Shown in pieces: positions 8,614 through 18,222 of a stretch of DNA of 64,000 nucleotides. Source of the stretch: Bacteroidales bacterium SW299 (GTDB lineage Bacteria > Bacteroidota > Bacteroidia > Bacteroidales > Bacteroidaceae); the NCBI GenBank assembly GCA_019550975.1, contig SDWH01000016.1, forward strand, positions 41,107 through 105,106. The letters run 5' to 3'. Made by a program: the position numbers and the translations under genes. The notes beneath the pieces are model-generated. The model searched no databases, was not told the DNA's origin, and saw nothing but the letters and a program-made list of their open reading frames with translations. The number at the start of each line of letters is the position of its first letter. Position 1 is the first letter of the stretch.

Positions 8614-9981
8614 TCATTCCGGTATATACCGCAAATCAGGAGTCTTTCCGTTTACAGGATGATTCTTCATCCACTCTTCCAGCAAAGCACGGTGTTGCTT
8701 CACTACATCTCTGTATTTCTGCTCTACAGCCAGGTTGCGCATTTCTCCACGGTCGGATTTCATGTCGAAAAGCTGTTCGCGATAAAGCCCCATATTGTAC
8801 AATACATATTTATAGTCTGCCGTACGCACCATCCATCCGACAGTTCCTCCTCCGGTTTCGGTGAAAGCCGTTTCGCTCACGATATATAGCTGTCCGGGAG
8901 CCGCTGCGTCACCTTTCTCTACTATCGGACGGATGCTCACTCCCTTCCGTCCGGCAGGAACTTTCGCTCCGCCCCAGTCGCATACGCTCGGCATAAGGTC
9001 CACTCCAGCATTCACCAGCTGGGGAAGCACCTTTCCGGCATTCTTTCCTCCGGGAAGGCAGACAATGAACGGCACATTCGCCACCTCTTCATAAAGCGCC
9101 GTCTTCTGGTTCCACTGGTGCGCGCCTTGTCCGTCCCCATGATCGCTTGCGAAAATGACAACCGTATTCTTCCAAAGATTCTGACGGTCTATCTCGTCTA
9201 CAATCTTTCCGATTTCCGCATCCACCGTTTCCACCAGACGACAGTAGGCATTGCGGTAACGCCGCCAGTCGTCGGGCGTATAGCTCCGTGTCGGATGGAG
9301 GCGGTATTTCAACGATTTCTCGAACGCCAGCGCGTCGGCATCGTAGGGAGCAACTGCATAATTGGCCGGAAGACTCGGACAATCCTCTATGTCAGCCGGC
9401 TCTTCAATCGCAGCGTAAGGCATTTTCTGCTTGCGCGCATACTCACAGATGTTGTGGGGATTGTCAAACGAAGCCACAAGGAAAAATGGCTTGTCCTGTT
9501 TGCGGCGCAGGAATTCCACGCACGCTTCCGCAAGTCCATAATCATTATGCTCATGCAGACGCTCGAATCCGAAGGCGTGTTCCGACGGAAGGGAATTGGT
9601 ATGCACGTGCCATTTCCCGGCGTACGCGCAGTTATATCCTGCCTCGCTCATCAGCGTACCCAAGGTCTGCGTGCGCAGCGAATCGGGAAGCGGAGTGCCG
9701 TTTGCACATAATCCCACCATACCCGGCATATAGCCGGTGAACATGGACGAACGCGACGGACCGCTCAAAGGCATCGAACAATAGGCATTCTCGAAACGCA
9801 CCCCATGTGCGGCAAGCCTGTCCATGTTAGGTGTCCGCAAGTCTGTATTGCCCGCGCAGCTCATAGCCGTGGCTGACTGCTGGTCCGTCATTATATAAAT
9901 AATGTTCGGACGATCCTGAGCCATTGCAGCCATCGGCACAAGCGCACTGCAAAACAACGCGGATGTCAAATTCCTTTTCAT
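8614..9981 (-). CDS. S1-family sulfatase (periplasmic)
   Basis: 455 residues with a cleavable signal peptide ending MAAMAQ. The N-terminal alkaline-phosphatase fold shows IIYIMTDQQ (metal-binding Asp) and the sulfatase signature SGPSRSSMFTG. In that signature a Ser sits where many sulfatases have Cys, so it should be matured to formylglycine by an anaerobic (anSME) enzyme. Further motifs are GKWHVH and FASDHGDGQG. It would remove sulfate esters from an imported or surface glycan. It follows the SusD gene by 5 bp in a leftward operon with SusC/SusD and GH88. The exact substrate position cannot be read from sequence. Confidence 0.88.
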   Translation of the reverse strand: MKRNLTSALFCSALVPMAAMAQDRPNIIYIMTDQQSATAMSCAGNTDLRTPNMDRLAAHGVRFENAYCSMPLSGPSRSSMFTGYMPGMVGLCANGTPLPDSLRTQTLGTLMSEAGYNCAYAGKWHVHTNSLPSEHAFGFERLHEHNDYGLAEACVEFLRRKQDKPFFLVASFDNPHNICEYARKQKMPYAAIEEPADIEDCPSLPANYAVAPYDADALAFEKSLKYRLHPTRSYTPDDWRRYRNAYCRLVETVDAEIGKIVDEIDRQNLWKNTVVIFASDHGDGQGAHQWNQKTALYEEVANVPFIVCLPGGKNAGKVLPQLVNAGVDLMPSVCDWGGAKVPAGRKGVSIRPIVEKGDAAAPGQLYIVSETAFTETGGGTVGWMVRTADYKYVLYNMGLYREQLFDMKSDRGEMRNLAVEQKYRDVVKQHRALLEEWMKNHPVNGKTPDLRYIPE

Positions 9982-9986
9982 GTTTT

Positions 9987-11708
9987 TCAGTAATTAGGGT
10001 TATTTTTATTTTCAAGCAAGGGATTAGCCTGTATCTCATCCAACGGAATCGGGAAAAGCTCATGCTTGCCAGTCTGGAAATTGTCGCCGGCTACGTAAGG
10101 CCTGTTCGTTCCTGCCGTGTTCGCATGCGTATTGTTTCCCGTCATCACCAACGCCTCTTCCAAGATGCCCCAACGAATCAAGTCATACTTGCGCATACCC
10201 TCGAAGGCCAGTTCAAAAGCGCGTTCCCAATAAAGGGCTGCACGAAAATCATCTTGTGCCGTACCTCCATTGAAGAAAGGAAGCTCCAACAAGTTAGGCT
10301 GGCAATTGCGGTATTCCTGCAATGAATTGACCTGCGTTGCCTGCGCACGCTCACGCACCCGGTTCAGCAAAGTCCATGCCGTAGAAGTTTCTCCCAATTC
10401 ATTATATGCCTCTGCAGCCATCAATACCACATCAGCATAGCGCAACATGCAATAGTTGACATCGGTTATGTTCGGCTCCTTGTATCCTATCGGCATCCAT
10501 TCACGGCGCCATTTGCCGGGATACCAACTGCGCACGTCCGTTACTTCCTCCTTCACATGATTGTAGACATCACTGTCCCACGTGTAATTATAAGTACATA
10601 CCATTACATCGCGGCGGTTATCACCTTCTTCAAAGAAGTCCCTCCATTCAGGAACCACACGGTACATCGCATTGGCACGTCCCATAAAGTCACTTGTTTC
10701 CGTCGTATTGATTCCCGGCGCATCCACACGCGGACCGTTATAAGTACCCCAATAGCCTCTGGCACCCGTACTTCCGTCCACTGTATAGAAGGCTACTTCA
10801 AAAAGACTTTCCCTGGAATTGAGCGTTCCATAAGAGAACGTCCGGAACAATGCTTCATAGTTTCCAATCGTATGGTCGTCATCAAACCCGTTGGAAACTC
10901 CGTTATCGGTAGTATAAAGTCCGTGATAACCGTTTGCTTCAAAAGCTTCCCATTCTTCCGTAACGGCGGTAAAATACTCCTGGCGCAGATTATCTTCGGG
11001 ACGCTGCAACGTTCCGTCCATCTGCAAGCTGTAACCGGCACGCTGCAAGAGCACACGCATCTTCAACGCACGCGCAGAAGCTTGTGTTGCCCTTTCGGGA
11101 GAACTGCTTGAAGTGGCCCAGTCCATACCTTCTTCCGCATCGGTCAAATCCTCTATAATCTGGTCATAAATGTCCTCGCGAGAAGTACGGGGCAAATACG
11201 CTTCCTCATAAGAATTGGTCGGAGTAGTCTTATAAGGCACATCTCCCCAATAAAGCACCAGATTGAAAGAAAACAGCGCACGCAGGAACTTGGCTTCCGC
11301 AACCAGTTCATGAAGGTTTTCATTGCTTTCATATTCGTCCATCGCCTCGATTCCGGCAATCATATAATTTGCACGCTCAAGTCCCTGATAGGTGTATGTC
11401 CACGCATTCTCCACATACCTGTTGGAGGTAGTTATCGTATAGGCGGAAATATCGCGCCTTCCACTGTCAGAGTTACCTGTACTGGCATACCACGTATCAT
11501 CAGAAGCAAAGAAAGCCATAGCATAATCACCATACAATGAAGGCAATACGTTATATATACCCAATATGCCCATCTCTACATTGTCGGGATCAGAGAAGAA
11601 TTCGTCTTCCGTATAATATGAGTTCGGCTTTTCCGTCAGCTTGTCTTCACAAGATACAAGCGACATACATCCAGCCATAAGCACCACTATATTTTTCAAA
11701 TATTTCAT
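9987..11708 (-). CDS. SusD-like glycan-binding lipoprotein (RagB/SusD family)
   Basis: 573 residues. The lipoprotein signal ends MAGCMSLVSC (Cys 20). It has the family's TPR-rich N-terminal part (AEAKFLRALFSFNLVLYWGDVPY) and the C-terminal SusD pattern (YADVVLMAAEAYNELGE, LLNRVRERA, ALYWERAFELAFEGMRKYDLIRWG). SusD proteins sit on the cell surface as the lid of the SusC transporter and bind oligosaccharide. The gene starts 12 bp after the SusC stop, so the pair is co-translated. No close homology to a specific ligand class can be asserted from this reading. Confidence 0.93.
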   Translation of the reverse strand: MKYLKNIVVLMAGCMSLVSCEDKLTEKPNSYYTEDEFFSDPDNVEMGILGIYNVLPSLYGDYAMAFFASDDTWYASTGNSDSGRRDISAYTITTSNRYVENAWTYTYQGLERANYMIAGIEAMDEYESNENLHELVAEAKFLRALFSFNLVLYWGDVPYKTTPTNSYEEAYLPRTSREDIYDQIIEDLTDAEEGMDWATSSSSPERATQASARALKMRVLLQRAGYSLQMDGTLQRPEDNLRQEYFTAVTEEWEAFEANGYHGLYTTDNGVSNGFDDDHTIGNYEALFRTFSYGTLNSRESLFEVAFYTVDGSTGARGYWGTYNGPRVDAPGINTTETSDFMGRANAMYRVVPEWRDFFEEGDNRRDVMVCTYNYTWDSDVYNHVKEEVTDVRSWYPGKWRREWMPIGYKEPNITDVNYCMLRYADVVLMAAEAYNELGETSTAWTLLNRVRERAQATQVNSLQEYRNCQPNLLELPFFNGGTAQDDFRAALYWERAFELAFEGMRKYDLIRWGILEEALVMTGNNTHANTAGTNRPYVAGDNFQTGKHELFPIPLDEIQANPLLENKNNPNY

Positions 11709-11720
11709 AATACTGATCCA

Positions 11721-14700
11721 TTAGAAAGTTAAATTCAATCCGAATACAAAAGAACGGTTGCGCGGATAAGCACCGAAGTCCACTCCCGGAGTCAGGTTGT
11801 TGCCTTTGGTAGAAACTTCCGGATCAAAGCCGGTATAAGGAGTCCACACGAAGAGATTGCTTCCGGTGAAGTACACTCTCGCCTTGCGCACATTCATCTT
11901 CCTTGTCCATGCCGCAGGAAATGTATATCCCAACGTGAGATTGCTCAAACGAAGATAGGAAGCGTCTTCCACCGCCCATGAATGAATCAAATAATCTCCT
12001 TGCTCCTGATCGCCGATGTAAGCCACAGACTTGCCTGCATTGAGCGCACTCAGCTCAGCCGGATCAGTCACTGTTTCTCCATCCGCATTGACGGTCATCC
12101 AGCGGTTCGAGCTGTTGGCTATGTCCAGCACGTTCTTGTTTGTGTTTCCCGTCTTCGTATTGCTCAGCTTCGTGGCATTCAGCACTTCCGCCCCGTAACT
12201 GAAGGTAAAGAACACGCTCAGGTCGAAACCTTTATAAGTGAAGTTGTTGGTTATACCTCCATAAAAGTCGGGATTAGCATTTCCGATTACGGTACGGTCA
12301 TTGTCGTCCACGATCCCGTCGTTATTGATGTCCGCAAATTTCCATGAACCAGGCTGTACTTCCGAGTCAGAACGTCCCGGTATTCCATCCTTGAGCGTAT
12401 AAGTCTGTGTAGCGGCATCGTAATCGAAGTCATCCACCTGATAAAGTCCCAGCGTCTTGAATCCGTAGAACTGTCCGATGGGTTTGCCCACTTCGATCTT
12501 GTGCGTATTCTGACTGTATCCGAACGCAGCTTCTTCAAGGAAGTAGCTTTCACCAGACAATGCTTCAATACGGTTCTTGTTGAATGACAAGTTGAAGTCC
12601 GTTGTCCACGTAAACCCTTTCGACTCGATATTCACAGATGAAATGCCCAGGTCAAAACCGATGTTGCGCGTTTTGCCGATGTTGCGGATCATAGTGGAAT
12701 AGCCTGAAGAAGTAGGCACTTTAGAGTTCAGCAGCAGGTGCGAACTCTTGTTCAGATAAAATTCCGGGGTAATGGTCAGACGCTGTCCCCAGAATCCCAT
12801 GTCTATACCGACGTTCAGCGTCTTGTTAGACTCCCACTGCAGTTCAGTGCTAGGGATTCCCGAACGGGCATATCCCGGAGAAACAGTTTCACCGCTCGGA
12901 TAAGTGGCGGACTCCAGCAAATCCAATGAAGAATAACTTCCGATACGGTTGTTTCCTGCCAAACCGTAACCGGCACGCAGTTTCAAGTCAGAAAATACAT
13001 CCAGCTTCTTGATAAACTCTTCTTCGCTCAAGCGCCATGCACCGGATATGGAAGGGAAGAATCCCCATTTGTGATTCCGCGCGAACTTGGAAGAACCGTC
13101 GGCACGGATTGTCGCGGTTACCAGAAAACGTTCCTTGAAGTTCCAGTTGGCACGCGAGAAGAAAGAAAGCAGCTTGTCGTCATAATTCTCTTCTGAAGTG
13201 ATCGATCCCGGTGTACCCAGATTCATATCGCCTAGTCCGATGTCATTGTTTGGGAAATTAGTCGCTCTCGAACGGATCCACTGCGACCAGCGGGAAACCC
13301 ATTCCTGACCGAACATAAGGGTCAGACGGTTTGTCTTCGACTTGTATTCATAGTTCAGCACATTTGAAGCCTGAAAACTTCCGCTCTCCGAATACTGCAC
13401 ATACCCGTTGATGCTGGAACGTTTGGCTGTAGATGTAAGTTCGCCATAGAATACATCTCTCCTCAGGTTCTGATAACGTGTTCCCAACGTACTGCGCAGG
13501 AACCAGCGTTTGTTAAAGCGGAAAGTAAGTCCTCCGTTTGCCTGGAAAACGCGCGTCGTGCGGTCGTCCCTGCTCTGCGCCGCCTCAATCAGCGGATTCT
13601 GCATCGTGTTTGACGCGTCATCCTCATAAAGCGGATTCTCGCCTGCTATCAGTTCGTCTTCCGTCGAATAGATTCCGGCGATGGGAGGGTACTGGAGAAT
13701 GCTCTCCATCTTGTTGAAGCGAGTATTCCCGTCAGACGTTCCCATGCCGCTTACATTTGTTTGGGAGAAGGTGACACGCCCGTTCACTGAAAGGCGCTTG
13801 TCCCCCCGCTGAGAGAAGCTCAAGGAAATGTTATGGCGGTCAGTTCCGCTGTACACCATTGCACCCAATTCCTTATAGTAGGCATAATTCAAGTTGTAGT
13901 TCAGTTCACGTCCGCCTCCAGATATGTTCACACGGTAGTTCTGGCTGGTTGTGGTGCGTCCCAACGTTTCATCCTGCCAGTCGATTCCGCGATTCGCATA
14001 ATTCTGATGGATCTCATGAAACGAACCGTAAGTATTCTGAAAACGAGTTATCCCCTCATCACCGTAAAGGTAAACATTCCGCTCGTAGTCAAGCAGGGCG
14101 TATTCTTCAGAAGACAACACCGGAAGCTTGCTCGCTATCTTGGACACGCCTACATAGGCATCGAAGCTGACAGACATCTTCGTGTCCTTCTTCTCACCTC
14201 CCTTGGTCGTGACCACCACAACACCGTTCGCACCGCGCGCACCGTAAATGGCGGTAGCGGAAGCATCCTTCAAAATGTCGATGGAAGCGATTTCACCCGG
14301 GTCGAGATCTGAAATACCGTCTTCGCTCGGAAAACCGTCGATGATGTAAAGAGGCTCGTTGCTCTGCGTGATGGACATACCTCCACGCACACGGATGGAG
14401 ATGCCGGCACCGGGACCGCCTTCAGCCTGCGTGACCTGCACACCAGCCACACGTCCGGCAAGGGCAGAGGCTACGTTGGATGTCGGGGTCTTCATCAGGT
14501 CGTCGCTCCTGACAGAAACGACAGAACCAGTCAAGTCCCCTCTTCGGGTTGTACCGTATCCGACAACCACCACTTCATCCAACACCTTGTTATCCTGCTT
14601 CAACTGCACATCTATTACCTTTTTCCCTTTTACCGGAACCTCCTGCGTAGCCATTCCTATATAAGAGAAAACCAGTATGTCCTTCGGTTTTGCCTGGATG

Positions 14701-14888
14701 GAGTACTTTCCATCAAGGTCAGTAATCGTGCCCACTTTCGGATTGCCCTTGATGCGGACAGTCGCTCCGATTGCTTCCAGTCCGTCATTGTCGAGAACCT
14801 TACCGGTCACCGTCAGCGTCTGTGCCGAAACTGCCGAGCATCCGAAAAAGCAGATCAAAAGTGCTAATAGAAACTTCACATTTTTCAT
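11721..14888 (-). CDS. SusC-like TonB-dependent outer-membrane transporter
   Basis: 1055 residues. The signal peptide ends SAVSAQ. A carboxypeptidase-regulatory-like domain (about 25-105) is followed by VVVVGYGTTRRGDLTGSV and a plug domain (SVRSDDLMKTP, IRVRGGMSITQSNEPLYIID, DILKDASATAIYGARGANG), then a large beta barrel ending NRSFVFGLNLTF. It imports oligosaccharide using TonB energy, paired with the downstream SusD. The gene lies between GH88 (upstream) and susD. The 106-bp leader contains a perfect 12-bp inverted repeat (14932-14961). No SusR, HTCS or ECF/anti-sigma regulator is visible nearby. Confidence 0.95.
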   Translation of the reverse strand: MKNVKFLLALLICFFGCSAVSAQTLTVTGKVLDNDGLEAIGATVRIKGNPKVGTITDLDGKYSIQAKPKDILVFSYIGMATQEVPVKGKKVIDVQLKQDNKVLDEVVVVGYGTTRRGDLTGSVVSVRSDDLMKTPTSNVASALAGRVAGVQVTQAEGGPGAGISIRVRGGMSITQSNEPLYIIDGFPSEDGISDLDPGEIASIDILKDASATAIYGARGANGVVVVTTKGGEKKDTKMSVSFDAYVGVSKIASKLPVLSSEEYALLDYERNVYLYGDEGITRFQNTYGSFHEIHQNYANRGIDWQDETLGRTTTSQNYRVNISGGGRELNYNLNYAYYKELGAMVYSGTDRHNISLSFSQRGDKRLSVNGRVTFSQTNVSGMGTSDGNTRFNKMESILQYPPIAGIYSTEDELIAGENPLYEDDASNTMQNPLIEAAQSRDDRTTRVFQANGGLTFRFNKRWFLRSTLGTRYQNLRRDVFYGELTSTAKRSSINGYVQYSESGSFQASNVLNYEYKSKTNRLTLMFGQEWVSRWSQWIRSRATNFPNNDIGLGDMNLGTPGSITSEENYDDKLLSFFSRANWNFKERFLVTATIRADGSSKFARNHKWGFFPSISGAWRLSEEEFIKKLDVFSDLKLRAGYGLAGNNRIGSYSSLDLLESATYPSGETVSPGYARSGIPSTELQWESNKTLNVGIDMGFWGQRLTITPEFYLNKSSHLLLNSKVPTSSGYSTMIRNIGKTRNIGFDLGISSVNIESKGFTWTTDFNLSFNKNRIEALSGESYFLEEAAFGYSQNTHKIEVGKPIGQFYGFKTLGLYQVDDFDYDAATQTYTLKDGIPGRSDSEVQPGSWKFADINNDGIVDDNDRTVIGNANPDFYGGITNNFTYKGFDLSVFFTFSYGAEVLNATKLSNTKTGNTNKNVLDIANSSNRWMTVNADGETVTDPAELSALNAGKSVAYIGDQEQGDYLIHSWAVEDASYLRLSNLTLGYTFPAAWTRKMNVRKARVYFTGSNLFVWTPYTGFDPEVSTKGNNLTPGVDFGAYPRNRSFVFGLNLTF

Positions 14889-14931
14889 AATATATCATTC
14901 TCAGTCATTTGTTACCGATAGCGAAGATAGG

Positions 14932-14961
14932 CAGATTTGAAAGGACAGGCTTTCAAATCTG
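14932..14961. promoter_or_regulatory. 12-bp perfect inverted repeat upstream of susC-like gene
   Basis: The arms cagatttgaaag (14932-14943) and ctttcaaatctg (14950-14961) are separated by 6 nt. It lies between the GH88 stop and the SusC start, both leftward. In the leftward direction the stem is not followed by T residues, so an operator or an mRNA hairpin that changes the SusC/GH88 ratio is more likely than a terminator. Just upstream, ttatcttctttc occurs twice with a 21-bp period (about 14964-14996). Confidence 0.45.
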
Positions 14962-14994
14962 TCTTATCTTCTTTCGATTCTGTTTTATCTTCTT

Positions 14995-16266
14995 TCAGTT
15001 GGATTGCTTTTTCAGGTCAACATAGCGTTTCAGACCTTCCAGATAGTAATAATCCGCATAATTCAACGGAGCGTCAATTTCAGAACCGTGCGGCAACGAA
15101 CCGGTAGAATGCATAAGAATAAAGAATCCGTTCTTTCCCTTTCCTGCCAGATAAGCGTCGCTCGAAAGTGTTTTCAGAATCGATTCCGCATAGTCAAAAT
15201 ATTTCTGTCCATCCGGAACAAACGTGCTCAATTCCAGAAAAGCGGAAGCTATAACCGCAACGGCCGAAGCGTCACGCGGCGTGTCTTCCTTCACCGGAGC
15301 GTCAAAATCCCAATAAGGTATCTTGTCTGCCGCCACATTGCGCTTCATAATCATATCAGCAACATTGACCGCATGACGAAGGAACAGACTGTCCCGGGTT
15401 TCCCGATAGCAGAGCGTATATCCATATACAGCCCAGCTTTGCCCTCTTGACCACGACGAATCATCATTCTTTCCCTGGTGCGTCTGCTTCTTCTCTACCG
15501 AACCGTCATTGTTGTAGCTCACCACATGCCATGATGTGAAATCAGGACGGAAATGATTCTTCATTGTAGTCTTTGCATGCTGCACAGCTATCTGCTTATA
15601 TTTCGGATCGCCAGTCAACTTCCCTACATTAAAAAGCAGTTCCAGATTCATCATGTTGTCGATAATTACCGGATAGTTCCAAGGACCGAAATCCCACGAA
15701 CGGATACATCCGATACGGGCATTGAAACGCGAACAGAGATTGTCGGCCGTTTCAATCAGAACCGCTTTGATCGTGTCGTTCGCATCCAAACGGAGTGCAT
15801 TGCCATAACTGCAGTTCATCATGAAACCGATGTCATGATTGTCATTTACCTTGCGGATGGGATACATGCGGTTGGTATAGCGGACAGCTTCCTGTCTGAT
15901 GGTGTCATTCCCCGTCAGCTCGTAAAGGTACCACAATGTGCCGGGAAAAAATCCGCTTGTCCAGTCATACAAGTTGCACGTACGCAACTTGCCTATTTCA
16001 CTTGCAGGCGGGTTCGCCACCAGCGAATCCATAAACACTGTGGAGTCACATTCCATCTGTTCCACCAGAAAGTCCATATTATAACCCGTATAAAGCGTAC
16101 GGGGCATTCTGTCCAGCGAATCGGTCATCAACGCAGACATTTCTTTCGCCTGATACAATGCAACATCCAGCGCATGATCAATCCACGGACTGTTTTCTTT
16201 TACTGCCTGCCGGCAAGAAACAAGTGCAAACCCAACGGCAGCACACAAGATCAATTTACTTTTCAT
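14995..16266 (-). CDS. GH88 unsaturated glucuronyl hydrolase (lipoprotein)
   Basis: 423 residues. The N-terminus MKSKLILCAAVGFALVSC carries a lipobox Cys at 18. The alpha/alpha-barrel family motifs include DWTSGFFPGTLWYLYELTG, NDNHDIGFMMNCSYG (Asp145) and IIDNMMNLELL (Asp203), the two acids that correspond to the catalytic pair of known UGLs. Later come QSWAVYGY and IPYWDFDAP. GH88 enzymes hydrate and cleave the 4,5-unsaturated uronic acid that lyases leave at non-reducing ends of glycosaminoglycans, ulvan and similar chains. No lyase is visible here, so the unsaturated product must come from another locus or species. It is the first gene of the leftward locus. Confidence 0.9.
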   Translation of the reverse strand: MKSKLILCAAVGFALVSCRQAVKENSPWIDHALDVALYQAKEMSALMTDSLDRMPRTLYTGYNMDFLVEQMECDSTVFMDSLVANPPASEIGKLRTCNLYDWTSGFFPGTLWYLYELTGNDTIRQEAVRYTNRMYPIRKVNDNHDIGFMMNCSYGNALRLDANDTIKAVLIETADNLCSRFNARIGCIRSWDFGPWNYPVIIDNMMNLELLFNVGKLTGDPKYKQIAVQHAKTTMKNHFRPDFTSWHVVSYNNDGSVEKKQTHQGKNDDSSWSRGQSWAVYGYTLCYRETRDSLFLRHAVNVADMIMKRNVAADKIPYWDFDAPVKEDTPRDASAVAVIASAFLELSTFVPDGQKYFDYAESILKTLSSDAYLAGKGKNGFFILMHSTGSLPHGSEIDAPLNYADYYYLEGLKRYVDLKKQSN

Positions 16267-16300
16267 GGCATTCTTATATTAATTATACATAAATAAAAGT

Positions 16301-16379
16301 CGGAAACGGTGTTTCTTCCGGTCGCAAAACTAAAGAAGAAACACCGTTTCCGGCTTTATCTGTGTTGAAAGATCTTTCA
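16301..16379 (-). promoter_or_regulatory. GH88 promoter region framed by a 17-bp inverted repeat
   Basis: The arms cggaaacggtgtttctt (16301-16317) and aagaaacaccgtttccg (16336-16352) are perfectly complementary. The 18-nt interval between them contains, on the minus strand, TAGTTTTG (16332-16325), a match to the Bacteroidales -7 box TAnnTTTG. No clear -33 TTTG is seen. A separate 14-bp palindrome tgaaagatctttca lies at 16366-16379. A promoter enclosed by an inverted repeat suggests an operator controlling the GH88-SusC-SusD-sulfatase operon. The promoter call is by pattern only. Confidence 0.5.
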
Positions 16380-16420
16380 CTGATGTTGAAAAGTGAAACA
16401 AAAACAAGCCGCACCAAACG

Positions 16421-16460
16421 GAAACAGGCGGCTGCCCTGACTGAAGCAGCCGCCTGTTTC
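16421..16460 (-). terminator. Terminator after the ACT-domain gene
   Basis: The arms gaaacaggcggctgc (16421-16435) and gcagccgcctgtttc (16446-16460) form a perfect 15-bp GC-rich stem with a 10-nt loop. In the leftward direction it is followed by a T-rich stretch (gtttttgttt) after about 12 nt. It lies 26 bp beyond the stop of the ACT gene and separates that operon from GH88. Confidence 0.65.
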
Positions 16461-16485
16461 TACCGGCAGGACAGATGAATGAAAC

Positions 16486-16902
16486 CTACAATTCTCCCTG
16501 GACAAGAATATGGCACTGATGTGCCTCAAGCACTTCCATGCAACGTTTCAAATCGTTAGGCTTGATCACCACATGCGCCTTGCTGTCCTGGGCAAACGCA
16601 TACATATATTCAATGAATATCTGCTCCTTGGCCAAATATTCCAGAATGACGGCAAGCGATCCGGGTTCGTTCTCACAACTCAAACAAACGACATCAGTCG
16701 ACATTACCGCAAAATCATGAGCCCGAAGCACTTCTACAGCTTTCTCCACATCAGATACAATCAGTCGGAGAATCCCGAAATCGGCTGTTTCCGCCATACT
16801 GAACGCATGCATGTTGATTCCGTTCGCGCCCAATGTCCTTACCACTTCATTTATTCTTCCGGTCTTGTTTTCAAGAAAGACCGACAATTGCTTTATCGTC
16901 AT
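16486..16902 (-). CDS. Tandem ACT-domain protein
   Basis: 138 residues made of two ACT folds: about 3-70 (MTIKQLSVFLENKTGRINEV, LGANGINMHAFSMAET) and 72-136 (CLSCENEPGSLAVILEYLAKE, IFIEYMYAF). ACT domains bind amino acids and similar ligands as regulators. The gene is the last of a leftward run after the PaaK-type ligase (18-bp gap), an arrangement seen in several anaerobes where a double-ACT protein accompanies a phenylacetate-CoA ligase. It has no catalytic domain. A sensor of aromatic amino acids or aryl acids is the likely role, by inference. Confidence 0.85.
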   Translation of the reverse strand: MTIKQLSVFLENKTGRINEVVRTLGANGINMHAFSMAETADFGILRLIVSDVEKAVEVLRAHDFAVMSTDVVCLSCENEPGSLAVILEYLAKEQIFIEYMYAFAQDSKAHVVIKPNDLKRCMEVLEAHQCHILVQGEL

Positions 16903-16920
16903 GATTCCTCTTTTTTAATT

Positions 16921-18222
16921 TTACATTAATACACGCTTGTCAATGACACGCTGCGACTTTCCCTGGCTTCGGGCAATGCTGTTGGGCTCCATCAGCTTCA
17001 CGTCCGCGCTGATGGACAGCACGCTTTTCAGTTTGTCATACAAAGCCTTCTTCAGGTTCAGCATAGCCCCGATGTCGTCATTGAAATAATCGCGGCGGAC
17101 CTCTACCTGGACCTGCAGCGTATCCAGATTGTTTACACGGTCGACCACCAGCATATACCGCGGTTCAAATTCCTTCATGCTCAGTATCACGCTTTCCACC
17201 TGTGACGGGAACACATTGATTCCGCGGATAATCAACATATCGTCGCTCCGTCCCATAATCGGAGTCATACGCACGCTGGTGCGGCCGCAAGGACATTCGC
17301 CCGGCATAAGCGAAGTCAAGTCTTTGGTACGGTAACGGAGCAGAGGCATGCCTTCTTTTGTAAGGGTTGTGAAAACCAGTTCTCCCTGCTGTCCCGCCGG
17401 CAACGGTTCCAAAGTGACCGGATCGATGATCTCAGGATAAAAATGGTCTTCATTGATATGCGAGCCATGCTGCTCCTGACACTCGAACGACACGCCCGGC
17501 CCCATGATCTCGCTCAGGCCGTAGATATTGTATCCTTTCAGGCCCAGCCGTTCCTGTATTTCCTGACGCATGTGCTCCGTCCACGGCTCTGCGCCGAACG
17601 CGCCTATTCTCAGTCCAAGTTCTTCTTTCTTTATTCCCATACGCTCCACCACCTCAGCCAGATACAGCGCGTATGAAGGAGTACAGGCAATGCCGGTTAT
17701 TCTCAAGTCGCGTATCAGGCGGACATGCTTTTCAGTATTTCCCGTAGAAGCCGGTATCACCGTCGCTCCCAGGTTCTCCACTCCATAATGGGCCCCCAAG
17801 CCGCCGGTGAAGAGTCCGTATCCGTAACTGACAGAAAACGTATCGTCGCGCGTCACGCCGTATGCTGACAGGCAGCGCGACATCACCTCCGACCACACGG
17901 CAAGGTCTTTCCGCGTATAACCGACAATGGTCGGATTGCCGGTTGTTCCCGATGAAGCATGAACTCTGACCACTTCTGATTTCGGAGCGGCCATCAGTCC
18001 GTAAGGATAGTTGTCACGCAGGTCCTGCTTGGTAGTAAAAGGAAGTTTCACTATATCATCAATGCCCCGGATATCCTCGGGCATCAAATCCATTTCCTGC
18101 ATCTTGTGCCGATAGAACGGCACATTATGGTAAACGTATGCAACAAGTTTCTGCAACCGTTTGCCTTGCAGCTCGCGCAACTGTTCGCGCGGCATGCATT
18201 CTTTTGTAGGATTCCAAATCAT
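16921..18222 (-). CDS. paaK: Phenylacetate-CoA ligase (PaaK-type AMP-forming ligase)
   Basis: 433 residues, the usual PaaK length. It shows the ATP/AMP-binding loop VHASSGTTGNPTIVGYT (about 90-107), GAHYGVENLGATVIP, the YGLSEIMGPGVSFEC region (about 235), LLRYRTKDLT, and the C-terminal GRSDDMLIIRGINVFPSQVE. It would activate phenylacetate or a related aryl acid to the CoA thioester with ATP. Its operon with indolepyruvate:ferredoxin oxidoreductase and an aminotransferase fits interconversion of aryl acids, aryl-CoA, 2-oxo acids and aromatic amino acids. The direction in vivo (reductive synthesis or oxidative degradation) is not decided by the sequence. Confidence 0.9.
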   Translation of the reverse strand: MIWNPTKECMPREQLRELQGKRLQKLVAYVYHNVPFYRHKMQEMDLMPEDIRGIDDIVKLPFTTKQDLRDNYPYGLMAAPKSEVVRVHASSGTTGNPTIVGYTRKDLAVWSEVMSRCLSAYGVTRDDTFSVSYGYGLFTGGLGAHYGVENLGATVIPASTGNTEKHVRLIRDLRITGIACTPSYALYLAEVVERMGIKKEELGLRIGAFGAEPWTEHMRQEIQERLGLKGYNIYGLSEIMGPGVSFECQEQHGSHINEDHFYPEIIDPVTLEPLPAGQQGELVFTTLTKEGMPLLRYRTKDLTSLMPGECPCGRTSVRMTPIMGRSDDMLIIRGINVFPSQVESVILSMKEFEPRYMLVVDRVNNLDTLQVQVEVRRDYFNDDIGAMLNLKKALYDKLKSVLSISADVKLMEPNSIARSQGKSQRVIDKRVLM

